A stretch of DNA of 64,000 nucleotides. Source: Aldrovandia affinis. Its lineage: Eukaryota; Chordata; Actinopteri; Notacanthiformes; Halosauridae. This document shows, piece after piece, positions 1 to 11,350 of the stretch (its first letter is position 1; the number at the start of each line of letters is the position of its first letter). Made by a program: the position numbers and the translations under genes. The notes beneath the pieces were generated by a model. The model saw only the letters and a program-made list of their open reading frames with translations. It was not told the origin of the DNA and did not search any database. The DNA lies in NCBI GenBank assembly GCA_029706075.1, contig JAINUG010000037.1:4066236-4130235 (forward strand). Reading direction: 5' to 3'.

Positions 1-751
1 TGTGTATTCTTGGGTTTTAGCCTAAAGCCAAAATGTGTTTATACTGAACCCAGGAAAGTCTGGGATGAAAGCCTATTATATCTGATTATTCCCATTGCTG
101 TTTTACTAGTTTTCTTTGTTCAGATCAAAGACGTTCGCTAAAATGCCTTATACCTACTGTAGGCCCTGTGTCCCTCGCCTGCCAGACTGCCCGATTGGCG
201 AGCTATGCCAAAAAAAAAATCGCAGACAGCAGAGGAACAAAGCAGATTCCACTCCTTTTCCCCATCTTCTTACAGAAACATTTGTTCACAATTTGAAATG
301 GGCAAATCAAACACTTTGGGTTCAAAGACAGGACTTGGAGATCAGGGAAAAGCAGGGAACTTTTGGGCAAATGTTAAAAGGAAAATATTAGATGTGTACC
401 AGGTGATCATTTCCAGCCCTTTTAGTAGTCTTGAGAAAGAGCAACTCCCCGTGCATTTGTGTAAAGGGGCAAACATGTTTTTATTCACTGTAAAAGACAA
501 ACATCTGGTGCACTGTACCGAGTAACAGGGCTGACATTTAGTCTGGGGTCTCTTGGTCACGTTGTTTGATTTCTGCGTGTGATGTATTTGTGTTGTGTTG
601 TGCCGAGTGTCACTGGCAAGGGGAATGGGGACACTGGCCCTGATTAACACCAGCGCTGCACAAGAGAGAGATGTCAACATGGGGCCATCCCAGCTGTGTC
701 ACATCTCCTTCAGGGCTGCTGCACACAGCCTTCACAACCATACACACACTT
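1..751. other. Non-coding, no supported feature
   Basis: The open frames here are short, overlap on both strands and have no recognisable domain. The sequence is mixed-composition and mostly single copy, with one short A run near 210. I see no splice-flanked exon, RNA gene or transposon end. Confidence 0.6.
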
Positions 752-754
752 CCG

Positions 755-802
<48 letters not shown>

Positions 803-950
803 ACATGAGTGTATGTGTGTGCATGAGTGTGAGTGTGAGTGTGCATGTGTGTGCATGCATGAGTGTGTGTGTGTGTGTGTGTGCATGTGCGTGTGCGCAT
901 GCGTGTGTGTGTGTGTGTGTGTGCGTGTGTGTACATATGCACATGTCTGC
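752..950. repeat. (GT)n microsatellite, compound
   Basis: A pure TG/GT run covers about 755-799. An imperfect tract follows, in which GT is interrupted by GCAT, GAGT and GCGC steps, up to about 950. Open frames on both strands across it are low-complexity artefacts (VCVCVC or HTHTHT). Alternating purine-pyrimidine runs of this length can adopt Z-DNA; that is a general property, not something shown here. Confidence 0.97.
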
Positions 951-1430
951 AGGTGTATGTAAGAAGGTGTACACAATGATAGAGTTGAGGTGCTCTTGCT
1001 CTTAACCACATTTATGCGTGTTTGTAACATGATTGTGCGTGTGATAGAGTTTGAATAGAGTTGGTGTACGTGAGCATATGAGTCTGCCTATGTTTGTACA
1101 AGTGAGAGTGTGCATGAGTGTATGAGAGATGGTGTGCATAGTGATAGTTGTGAAGGAGTGTGTGCGCACACGCGTCTGTTTGTATGTACATGAGTGTGTA
1201 TGTTAGGTGTACACAGTGATTATAGAGTTGAGGTGGTAGAGGGAACTGTCAACTGAAGGCTCTCGGCTGTGTGGTGCAAATGTACTCGTCTGACCAGGGG
1301 GAACAGTCTGACAAGCCATCTATCTCTCCTGCTGGGGGTGTACCCCCCATGGCCCCCGCCCCGCAGAGTGGCAGCTGAGCCACTTGCCCATGTGGGCCGC
1401 AAGGAGGCCCTTAGCCTGACTGGCACATCC
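951..1430. other. Degenerate GT-rich flank and unique sequence
   Basis: Scattered GTGTG and GAGTGTG words persist from about 1015 to 1215. GGTGTACACAGTGAT and GAGTTGAGGTG recur near 966-992 and 1206-1232 in the same order, suggesting an old local duplication. From 1240 to 1430 the sequence is GC-rich and unique. No gene is supported. Confidence 0.5.
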
Positions 1431-1966
1431 CACCCACACCACGACCTACACCACAGACACCTACACCAACATGTATACCTATACCACCTACACATTCACC
1501 ACCTACACCAACACAGTCTATACCACCAACACATACGCCTATACCACCAACACATTCACCACCTACACCTACACCTACACATACACCACAAACACATTCA
1601 CCACCTACACCAACACATACATCTATACCACCAACACATTCACCACCTACACCAACACATACACCTATACCACAAACACATTCACCACCTACACCAACAC
1701 ATACATCTATACCACCAACACATTCACCACCTACACCAACACATAGTCTATACCACCAACACATTCACCACCTACACATACGCCTATACCACAAACACAT
1801 TCACCACCTACACATACGCCTATACCACAAACACATTCACCACCTACACCAACACATACATCTATACCACACAACACATTCACCACCTACACCAACACAT
1901 AGTCTATACCACCAACATATTCACCACCTACACCAACACATACACCACCACCACCACCAACATATA
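1431..1966. repeat. 42-bp minisatellite (CAC/TAC-rich)
   Basis: Tandem copies share the core ACATTCACCACCTACACCAA followed by a variable ACACATACATCTATACCACC-like half. The common spacing between cores is 42 bases, with shorter and longer variants (for example near 1500-1560 and 1770-1850). The unit is built from smaller CAC/TAC/CAA steps. Because 42 is divisible by three and the motif lacks stops in several frames, it stays open on both strands, giving an apparent HHLHQHI-type protein from 1269 to 2078. I regard that as an artefact, since there is no start context, domain or splice structure. Confidence 0.95.
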
Positions 1967-2096
1967 TACAGTGGGTATAAAAGGTATTCAACTTTTTAGT
2001 CCCCTTGGACTTTTTCCAAATGTTATTTTGTTACAACATGGAATCAGTTCGGATTTAATTGGGATTTCTTACTACTGATCAAAATGGGAGGGTTGC
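1967..2096 (+). mobile_element. Tc1/mariner-like transposon end, solo fragment
   Basis: A TA dinucleotide is followed by CAGTGGGTATAAAAGGTATTC, and CTTGGACTTTTTCC and ACAACATGGAATCA lie further in. This is the layout of the terminal region of fish Tc1/mariner-type elements as I know them. Only one end is present, about 125 bases long, with no matching inverted end and no transposase. It splits the CAC/TAC minisatellite, whose repeats resume just to the right. The exact right limit is uncertain by about ten bases. Confidence 0.72.
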
Positions 2097-2152
2097 AAAA
2101 CCAACACCAATACACCTACATCACCAACACGTACACCTACACCACAAATACT
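2097..2152. repeat. Continuation of the CAC/TAC minisatellite
   Basis: ACCAACACCAATACACCTAC and ACACCTACACCAC match the minisatellite to the left of the transposon fragment, so the array originally continued through here. Confidence 0.8.
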
Positions 2153-3085
2153 GGAGTCATGCATTAGATCATTCATACTGACAGCCACACAGGGCAGGGC
2201 CCAGAACTGTCCTTCAGTTATGTTTTGGTCCTGAGCAGTGGTTTTAGTTGTCATTATTAGTGTTATATTTTTACTTCTGATGTTTTAATTGCAATGTTGC
2301 ACCAGTGCCAATATGAGATCATATAAACGACCGTATATAAGACATGAAGGCTTTGTGATTGCCACCAAAGCATGCAAATCAATTCACAAATATCTTCTTG
2401 AACTAATCCATTCAAATTCAGTTTTATACCGAGGTTTAGTGACCCATTTAAAAATCACCGCTGCGTGAGTGGCGTCTCCGGCCGACGCTTGTGAAGTGAG
2501 AGTGTGTCGCGAGCGGCGGTTTCTCCCAGTGTGGAAACCGAGCGGAACCGCGGGGTGGGTTTGGGGTGGGAGGTAGATGGGGGGGTGAGGAAGCAGGGCC
2601 TTTGAACTGGCTCTGAGGCGCGGCCCAGGGTTGATCATTAATGAAGGCGCACAGACGGACACATCTGTGAGATCGCACCGCACGTGGGCCTCCTCAGCGT
2701 GACGTTGTTTACTCACAATTAAACTCTCGCCTGCCCATTCATCTCCGCCCACCGGAGATCGGTCGCAGCGGCGCGGATCCCCGCGACTGGACAGATGTGC
2801 GTGGCCCGCTTGTTTCAACACGCCGCTCGTTAGGCAGTAACGCATGTCGAGTGGGAGGGCCGCAGCGCCGCGCCTGGCCGCGCCGGCATGGTGGGCTCTG
2901 GGGGGCAGAGTGACAGACAGGCCCAGTGGCGCGCCAGCCTCCGCCGGCGGACACACAGGGGGCGCCATGGCGGGAGCAGCCATTGTTGTCATCCCTGATT
3001 TCACACAAAAGCTAAATGACACACGTGGATGCCAGGCTGGCCTTTATCTCATCCCACTCTGCTCATCAGCACCCCATGAACACGC
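2153..3085. other. Non-coding with a CpG-dense patch (2455-2965)
   Basis: From about 2455 to 2965 CpG dinucleotides are frequent (CCGGCCGACGC, GCGAGCGGCGG, GCCGCAGCGCCGCGC), well above the flanks. A 212-residue open frame on the minus strand (2384-3022) spans it, but its composition follows GC content and I recognise no domain. A CpG-island promoter or CpG-rich enhancer is possible. No TATA box or first exon can be identified. Confidence 0.45.
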
Positions 3086-3087
3086 TC

Positions 3088-3135
<48 letters not shown>

Positions 3136-3194
3136 TCACAGATGCGCACACAGACACATGCATAGACACACTCTACCACACCCACACACATGCA

Positions 3195-3234
<40 letters not shown>

Positions 3235-3700
3235 AACTTACACACAAACAAACATATGGACTCACAGATGTGCACATACACACACACACACTAACTTACA
3301 CATGAACACATGCACACACACACACACACACATATATATTAATTCTCCCTTCTTCATACAAACACATACACATACTGTGTTCATTCTTCTCTCATACACA
3401 CACACAAACAAATGCAATGTCCCTTATAAAAACACAGACAGACCCACACTGTGTGTCAATCCTCTTCTAAAGCAAACACACAAAACACAACGTGCTCCTT
3501 GTCCCCTCAAACACACACCCAAACACACACATAGAAACAACACAACCCCTGCCACATAAAAAACCACACAATGCATTCCCCCTCGCCAAAAAATTCACAG
3601 TCAAAACACATTCAATTTGTTTACTCTCCCCTCAAACACAAAGACGCACACAGTGTGTGCCCTCAAACCACAAGCGCACAAACACACACATACACAGAGT
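3086..3700. repeat. Compound (CA)n microsatellite and CA-rich sequence
   Basis: A pure CA run lies at about 3092-3129. Further CA and CT runs occur at 3195-3233, 3278-3291 and 3313-3331. CACACA words become sparser until about 3690. This looks like a decayed long CA array with point changes and small insertions. Confidence 0.93.
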
Positions 3701-4717
3701 TCTTATTATATTTGCTGTCTGGGGAAATGCCAGGAGCCCAAACACCTTCTGTATTCACCAACAGTATGTTAGCTTTACCCAGTCTATTTGATGTATTCTC
3801 CAGTAATTAGCATATATCAAAAAAATATGATGTATGCCATATTCATTTATTTTAATGTGATTGGCAAAGATTCTAAAAAAAATCTGCTTATATCTATTTA
3901 AGGTGCAAAAAACCTCTTCAAAGAGTGTAATCATTATTTGCGCTTTCTTCACATTAGCTGTTTGAACAATAGAGGCATTCTTCAAGAGGGCCATAAGTGG
4001 CGAAGTGACAAGCAAGAAGGTTCGCCCATTTTGGTCTATTGTAACAGCCTTTGAAGTCGCTTTTCAGCCCATTAAGCTCCATTTCCCATTTACTGAGAGC
4101 TTGTGTGGCTGCCGTTTGTGCCCAACAATGGCCTGTAATGAGTTAACGCTTCTGTTTTCATTCCTGCCTCTTTATTCCCCCCCCCCCTGCCCTTGATGGC
4201 TGCGGACGGCCACTCATTGGCTGCCCACTTTTATGGGGCATTGTAACGAGGTGCAGCTGTGGTGAAAAGCCGGGTGTAAAGTTGACCCTGTCAGAGGAAG
4301 GTTACATCGGAGTTCAGGGGTCGGCGCATTGTTGTACTGCCAAGGCGAAGTATATTTAAGGGCCTGTAAACGTTATTTATCTCATTCAGCTAAAGAGCCT
4401 CTTCCACTACCCCCCTGTGTCAGGGCATTAAGGTAGCCAATTACACCCTGAGCTGTTTGAATAGGGCTCATTTTTCTGTTTTGTCATTAAGTGCTCCTTG
4501 ATTGGCAAAGCGCGCATAATTGGTGATCATTAAGGGCCGTAAAACTGTTGCGGCATTAGAAAGTGATTTCTGAATGAAGACGGATACCTCTTGAACTCAT
4601 CCTCTCATGAAATCCCAGATCTGCTGAAAATGAGCCGGAAATCCAGGCGAGACTAATATGACCGTCAGTGTGGCTGCTCCTCTCTTAACCACTTCCAAAA
4701 CAGCCCTGGAGTGATGA
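3701..4717. other. Single-copy sequence, enhancer-like block 4030-4600
   Basis: No exon is recognisable. From about 4030 to 4600 the sequence is free of repeats and rich in homeodomain-type cores and short developmental motifs (GCCAATTACA, GTCATTAAGTG, ATAATTGGTGATCATTAA). A C run lies at 4179-4187. This resembles conserved non-coding elements of developmental gene blocks, but conservation cannot be judged from one sequence. Confidence 0.4.
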
Positions 4718-4746
4718 CCACACACACACACACACACACACACACA
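4718..4746. repeat. (CA)n microsatellite
   Basis: Short uninterrupted CA dinucleotide run. Confidence 0.95.
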
Positions 4747-5310
4747 GCATAGCATAGCTTGTACATAGTAGGCAATGTAAAAAAAAAAACAATGTCTCTT
4801 CATACTTGCTCTGTACAAGCTCCGGTGACCAATGCCGTCTTTGATGAGCCACACCTGGAATTATTGGGAATATATCCAGGTATGTAGAAGGTTACACCAT
4901 ACTGATAGAGAGGTATGAAGATGAACTACCCACACACACACACACACACACACACTACACACTCTCTGGGCCTGGCAGAGTAACCCGAACTAAACAAAAG
5001 ATGCTAATCGCTAAAATCAAACTGACCCCTGCCACTCTCTCCTCCCGCGACTCCCTTAATCTTAATTGAATCAGCCTCACAAAAGATGTTGACACTGAGA
5101 GATTGCACAAACCTGGGAGGCATTGCCTGGTCAGAGAAGAGCCCTGAAAAACTCTCTTTATTCATTCATTTGTCCCCTTGCCCCTGCTTTCCTCATTCCT
5201 CACTGTCTCTGGGAGATAATGCCCCACCGAGAATTTGATCTCTCACTGTGGTCCGCTTTGTAGGGCTCCAATTTTTCAGACGTGTCCAGCCAATGCACCC
5301 CCACCCACAC
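4747..5310. repeat. Unique sequence with a second (CA)n run at 4929-4955
   Basis: A pure CA run covers roughly 4930-4954. The rest is single copy, includes CTTAATCTTAATTGAATCAG near 5057-5076, and has no supported gene. Confidence 0.7.
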
Positions 5311-5344
5311 ACCACACCACACCACACCACACCACACACACACA

Positions 5345-5434
<90 letters not shown>

Positions 5435-5459
5435 CCAAACCCCGCACACACACACACAC
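5311..5459. repeat. Long (CA)n microsatellite with ACACC start
   Basis: CACAC/ACCACACC pentamer-like steps (5302-5335) lead into a long, nearly pure CA tract (5336-5432), then CGCCCAAACCCCG and a final CA run to 5459. It is one of the longest simple tracts in the window and likely to vary in length between individuals. Confidence 0.97.
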
Positions 5460-6290
5460 TAAACAGAAGGGGGTAATTACAGTCCTTTCTCAGTGCTGGT
5501 ACACATCAAGACTCTTTTTTGTTGTTGAGGGGGGCTGTATCTTCCAGTCCTTTTCCCAAGTTCTGTTGGTCAGTGTGAAAATGAATCCTGTGAATGAGAG
5601 AATGTGAACGCCATTTTATAATGACCTCTGTCCTGTGGTGAATCCAGACATAATAACAAGTAGATTCAAACGTGAGATTTTGTGAAAGAATGAAAGCATG
5701 CCATTTATTTGCTCCACGTTCGTATTTGGTTCAATCACCTTCGCTTTGGCAGATTATCCCACAGGGGCCAACTTGAGTAAACCTATGCAGTGATATTGCA
5801 AATAACAACAAAAACTAACAAGCCCAATCATGTCAGAAGGGCCACAGGGTAAAGAAAGGCCGAATGTACCCTTACCAGTATTGCAGCTGACTGTGCCAAA
5901 CAGCTGACCCCTACATTGATATGGATATCAGTCAGACGGCCTGGATATCCTGGTATGTCACATGATATTGGCCACATGGTCACCTGATCTGAGGGAAGCC
6001 GGTGACATTGACGGTAGCAGTGGATGGATGTGAGAACTCTATCGTCCATTGCATTGTAAATATGATGCCAGGATAACAACAGTAGCAGCAGCAATAATTA
6101 TTTGATTATTTAATATAATTATCATAAGAACAATAACAACAACACCATTAACAAAAATACAATAATAATAATATTAATAAACTGCAAGTAACAGCGACAT
6201 AGCGCATCTTATGCATGATAGTGAAATCTCCATATCAATGGCGCTTCGATTCGCGCAGGTGTTGTTCGATATTTGTTCGATTATGTTTAA
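5460..6290. other. Non-coding, AT-rich low complexity at 6085-6185
   Basis: From about 6085 to 6185 the sequence consists of ATT, AAT and AAC steps (AATAATAATAATATTAATAA). The remainder is single copy without a recognisable gene or transposon. Confidence 0.55.
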
Positions 6291-7374
6291 TGTAGGTGAG
6301 CAGAAAAGGTGGCCCAGTTGCAGGTAGCACTTATTTAGAGCAGATAAAGAGAGGAGAACGCGACGCCCCCCCCCTTTTTGTCCCCATGCGTTTCACCCCG
6401 GCTTCTCCCCGATGAAGCCCAATAAGGCTCACAGACGCACCAGTGAATCCAAATCAAACGTGTAAGAGAGCAGCGGCGCTTTTAAAAGACGTGAATGCCG
6501 CACTTTAGAGAAGAAATGAAAGAAAACAAAAAAAACACTGAAACAAAAGCGGAGCGCGTTAGGGCAGTGGTGCGCGTGCTGTTATTTGATCATCTTTTGC
6601 CTCTGCTACAATGTGGCCCATGTGTTCACGCATAAAAGGAGAGACACCAGATAATGCCTTCGGGCAACACTCATTCATTATGCATGCACATTATTCATAC
6701 AATTATTGATAATGCTTTTCATAATAGTGATTATTCATACATTAATTATTGCAGTTACTAATGTTAGTATTAAAGATATTATTATTAATGTTGAATCATT
6801 TGAATAGCAATGCGGTCCCGGCAGCTCTCCTCCTCCCGTTCGGTTCAAAGCCGCCGAGGAGGCTCTGCTGAAGGTGAGCTGCAGAGAGCGGCCGACAGGA
6901 GCGTTTCTGAACGCCTCTTACAAATAGCACTTCCGAACCGTCTCCCCTGCTGCTGCTGCTTCTGTGGTTAGCATGCCGGAGGATCTCGCGCGCGAGAAAT
7001 GTGTTCCTCCATGTTTATTAATCTTAATGGAGCGGTGATGGATCATGCCAGTGCAGATTTTAGGTCAATGCATCAATGCTCATGTGAATAATGCCTTTTG
7101 CGTGCGCGCATATTTTTAATTACCATTAATTAATGATGGAATTACATGAGTGAAGTCACTTGTGTTGCTCCCAGCAACAATCTGGAATGGAGCAGGTTTT
7201 TAATTTTTTATACTATACATAAAATGAAGTGTCAAACCAGGGAAAGTTGCCGTGGTCTCAGGCCAAATCAATTTTTTTATTTTTTAGAATGTGACTTCAT
7301 GTTCAGAGTCTTAGACATCAGAGAGGGTCTATTTGTCGGCTGTTTAGTTCCATACTGCTGTCACACCGTGAGCT
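6291..7374. other. Enhancer-like AT-rich homeodomain-motif clusters
   Basis: Two clusters stand out. At 6665-6800, TTATTCATACA occurs twice (about 6691 and 6731) with CATTAATTATT and ATTATTATTAATG. At 7010-7145, TTTATTAATCTTAATGG, TTTTTAATTACC and ATTAATTAATGATGG occur. Between them lies GC-richer sequence with a short CTGCTG run near 6949. No exon is seen. The texture fits a developmental regulatory element; transcription factor identity is inference. Confidence 0.4.
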
Positions 7375-7404
7375 GCCACTGCCACTGCCACTGCCACTGC
7401 AGTG
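7375..7404. repeat. (GCCACT)n hexanucleotide ending in a palindrome
   Basis: Four GCCACT units run directly into CACTGCAGTG, which is its own reverse complement (7395-7404). Confidence 0.9.
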
Positions 7405-8690
7405 AAACACAAGCTACTCTCTGGCTTAAAGTGCACGGGGTGTGTCTGATCTATAAGTCAGCGACGGAATGGAAACGGCTTTTGATGGTCCAGGAGAGCA
7501 ACTCAAAAAAGAGGACATTTTCTCTTTACAGTTTGCGGTAACACCATTTGCATCGATAAAATCGAGATAAAAAACTGAGGTAGAAACCCAAACAAGGGAA
7601 TATGTTCGGTTGTACAAAGCGTGTTAAAGGCTTTCCACACAGTATATGCTCGGTACACCAACCAAACACCCTTTGCCTGGGTCAATAAATCTGAAATTTG
7701 ATAAGCATGTTTAGTTATTAAGGTAAGGTCAAGGGTTGATTCGCCATCACCGATGTCTGGCATGAATCACCCTGAGGCAATCTGTGCTGAAGGACAATGG
7801 GAAAAGCATGCAACTTCATTCATCATAATCTCAGCTGATTGTTTTAATTTTCTGCTCCCTTCCATTGTCTCGACCCCATCTAGGGTAGGGTGCAACAAGA
7901 ATGGGTCGAGGTCCCCCATTTCCCTGCCACCAGACCAACACACACCAACACGGGTATTACTAGCCAGAGTTTTTATTTCCTTATAAAGCAAAAAAGGCTC
8001 CAGGGCTGGGCCAAGGCCAAAACAACAACCATAACACAGCCAACTGGGGAGTAGAAGATAATTTAACCAATCTAAAATAAAGAAAATAAGATACACAAAT
8101 CTTCCCTAACTGACATAACACAAGAGAAAACGCATTAACAAAAGTGGCACCCGCCCCCTCCGGATTCCACTGGCTGTAATGAAAATAGATCTGCGATTTT
8201 AACAATATATTTACAAATATTTACAGGAGCGATTTCACAAGCAGGTCACCATATGTGTCATCTTGTCTATGACTCGGAGGTTGGTCTGAGCAGCAGGGAG
8301 TTGCGAATGAGGAGGTCGACGACGCACGGTCAGACATCCGCTTTTATTGAAGTGTCCGACCAATCGCCACGGCGCAGTAATCTACTGGGAGAGAGCGAGA
8401 CAGAGAGAGAGACATGCACACACACCGAATATGCTCTGGGACGTAACATCCATGCAATTCCAAATTCTGTTATTTCGCAATGAAGACACACTGGAGTGAT
8501 CTCCAGATTGCTCTTAGAGGGAAAACTCTTGCGAGTTGCGGCGTTGCAGCGATACTGCATGCGAGCGGAGTGATCCTTCGAGGTTTCCCTTGAAGTCGAC
8601 GCCTTCTGTTACCCAGGGCACCTGGTGCCAGGTGGCTTTGATGCCCCACTGGCACTGAGGCTTGGGCCTGCACAATTATGCCAGTCTGCC
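7405..8690. other. Non-coding, no supported feature
   Basis: Single-copy sequence without exon signatures, RNA genes or transposon ends. A short GA-rich run (GAGAGAGCGAGACAGAGAGAGAG) covers 8390-8412. Confidence 0.55.
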
Positions 8691-9182
8691 ATCACACAGC
8701 CTGCCAAAGTGAGCTTTTAAATAAAAACAGCTCAGCTGCGAGGGCTCTGATCCTCCTTTAAGATAAATTCCATACAGTAATTCCTATAAAGCTCCATCGC
8801 CAGAGGCAGGACTCTCCCTGTATATAAGCATCGACTGGGATTTTTTTTATTAAACAAGGGAAATTATGCAGAAAGTGGGGGGGGGCGCTTTCTTTAATTA
8901 AACTAATTAATCTATACCATTAATAAAATATCATTGAAGCAAGCTGTTTACAATGCCCAGGCAGGGGAAGAGAAAAAAGAGTGTGTTTTATTGTGTGTTT
9001 TAGAAAGGGTTCCCTCGTGAGTCGCCTCTGATCCCTGCAAAGAGCCCAGGCTTCCTCATGCATGCAGTTAATTCAGCTGCTTATGAAGTTTATAAAGCTG
9101 TTCATAGACTACAGAGAGACATACATGCATGGCCACCTCTAAAGTTGAATAACTCTATACTAATAAATAATCATAAAGAAAT
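8691..9182. other. Enhancer-like single-copy block
   Basis: A poly-G run (8877-8886) is followed by TTCTTTAATTAAACTAATTAATC and CATTAATAAAATATCATTG (8890-8935). The flanks contain TTTATAAAGCTGTTCATAG-type words. TAAT cores are dense and there is no coding signature, so regulatory function is an inference. Confidence 0.38.
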
Positions 9183-9260
9183 TCTGTGCTAATGCTAATA
9201 CTAGTGCTCATGCTAATGTGAATACAAAAACTAATGTTAATATTAATACTAATACAACCA
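9183..9260. repeat. Degenerate hexamer array (GCTAAT/ACTAAT)
   Basis: Repeated GCTAATG, ACTAGTG, GCTCATG, ACTAATG, TTAATA and ACTAATAC steps give a decayed six-base periodicity over about 75 bases. Each unit carries a TAAT core. Confidence 0.6.
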
Positions 9261-10800
9261 CAAAAAAAAGGTCTATATTTGAAACGTATGAATCAGAACT
9301 GAACTGAAAAACAGTCTATTGTGTTTCTAAATACGTTTCTATTGTGGAATTAGAGTTGACCCAGATGTGTTGAGCAGAGTCGGAAGGAAAGTGATAAGGC
9401 GACCAGTCTGGCCAGTCCTGCCGGCCTGCCCCTGGGTGATCCCAATGCAGTTCCAAAGCAGAGAGCGGTAATGATACTCCAATGTTACCTCACAGCGCGT
9501 CGGTCTGCATTTGAGCACAGAGATGGTTCATCTGGAGTCTGCTTTGCCTTGACCGTGACCGTCAAACTTGTTGTTGACCGGTCATACCCGTGAGGTCATT
9601 TTCAGGCTATACGTTCTCAAAATGGAAACAAGCCCAAATAATTAATCTACAGCTGTCTTGCCCTGAAGGGGTGGTATATAAAAATGAAGTTACCCAATGC
9701 AGACGGTGTGACTTTGTGCCACCCACCCGGTCAGCCTCTGTATTCCCAGGGTGTCCGTCCTAAAGGGCTGTCTCAGGCCTTACACCTGGCGGAGCTGGAG
9801 GTGACTAATGGCCATAGTGACCTCTCCTGAGGGCGGCCGTGAGCGAGGGGCTGAATCTGACCCCAGCCATTTAGAGGCATTAATCACAGCCTGCCCCCAG
9901 ACCTTTTAGTGGGCTCGCTGAAAGCTACTACTGTCTCCCCCTCACCAGGCACGGATCAAACGGGCTACAGGTATCAGCTCATCTCAACACATTAATCAAG
10001 AGCGGCCTTATCAGCTGGAAGGGCTCGAATATGTAAATCTGATCCCCGCCACAGATTAGGGAGAGTGGAATTATTCCTGGTTCCCTTTTATCAGATAGCT
10101 GCTGACAGGCTGGAACACCATCCTTTGTGTTCTGAGGTGTAAATAGCAGGTTGCTGAAGGAGCCCCACTGTGGTGCGCGCACAGTGTTTGCCACACAGAA
10201 CAGTGTGTCTTCCTTTTGTCGTCGTCATTTTCACTGCGGCTCACGGTCAGAGCAGCGATCACCCGGACACCTACATCAGCCCTTATTTGAATCTCATTGG
10301 ATATGTCCTCGGCATATCATGCGTTGATACTCCTGATAATACAGCTATTGACCTCAACAGCAGGTAGCCATTACAGAGCTGGTAAGGACACAATTCCCGC
10401 TCTCACAATCCTAGTCCTTCTAAGGCAGTTTTTAACATGCAGTCTGGTTTTGTTGAGGCTTTAGGACAAAATAGGCCCAAGATGAAGTAGAGTCCTGTCT
10501 CTTTAAATGCTCTTGTGCTTCAAAGGCCTTCCCTATAGCTAATCTATTTGAGGGCAATGCTCGCTATGAATCATTTCTGAATCCTTCCCAGCATCGGCGA
10601 GGGGGCGATGAATCTGCATTTGTCACCTCAAATGGACACAAAGCTCTATTTGATGTTTTTGTGGCCTACCAGCCCAGTGCGCCCTGCCCCGGCCCATGCC
10701 TCCGAGGAGGCCCTGTCTAACAGGTGACCAGGTTTGTTGACCCAGACAGGGGCCTCACAATGGAAAGCGGTGACGACACTCGGAGGAACTGGGTGTCATT
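9261..10800. other. Single-copy non-coding sequence
   Basis: No exon, RNA gene or transposon is recognised. The block at 9770-10100 has motif-dense, non-repetitive texture (AGAGGCATTAATCACAGCC, CACATTAATCAAGAGC) similar to conserved non-coding DNA. Open frames are short and lack domains. Confidence 0.45.
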
Positions 10801-11350
10801 CTAATGTTTAACTGGCCGCACAAAGAGAACCAGCCCTCCTATCTTATCGGCCCCATTATTAGGTGGGATCAAACAAATGTTAGATGACAAAAGATACCCT
10901 TGCAGATAGCTGCAATAAAACAGGCCGCAATTGGACGGTAAGTGAGCCTGTAACTGCGTATGATTGCGCTTAGATGTGCTTTGGGCGATAAGCGGGCGAG
11001 GCGGGGCCGCGGGGGCCGGGGCGCGCTTATTGCTTTGATGATTAATATAAAGCTGCAAGAAGGGAGAAAGCGCGGGGTTACAGGCAAATACAGCGGCCGC
11101 TCTGCTCCGCGCGAGGCCTAAATCACGTGACCCTCCCTGGCTGACAGCGCGCCTTTGTGAGAGAGGATGTGCGGCTGACTCCTCGCTGCTTCTCCTCGGT
11201 TTAGGCTCCAGGTGCTTGGTGAAATATGCGCCCGTCCACTAATCAGATTGTCAGAATCGTGGATGTCCTGGTCACAGGGTTCACGCTCCTGCCCCGGGGA
11301 TGCCCAGGGGTCACTTACCCACATCATTCAAGATAAGGGGCCGGGGCCAT
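10801..11350. other. Enhancer-like block with a GC-rich centre
   Basis: The repeat-free stretch 10830-11060 contains CCCATTATTAGG, GACAAAAGATACC and GCAATAAAACAGG words. A GC-rich patch follows (10985-11115), and a CACGTGAC E-box lies at about 11125. No exon is supported. Confidence 0.4.

Noticed and set aside
595..1030. Several His/Thr or Cys/Val repeat proteins on both strands
   Set aside because: Direct translations of the GT microsatellite. The same applies to frames over 3086-3560, 5193-5607 and 13090-13550.
2384..3022. 212-residue open frame on the minus strand
   Set aside because: It lies in a CpG-dense patch, has no recognisable domain, and overlapping frames are open too. Composition follows GC content and no splice or promoter context supports it.
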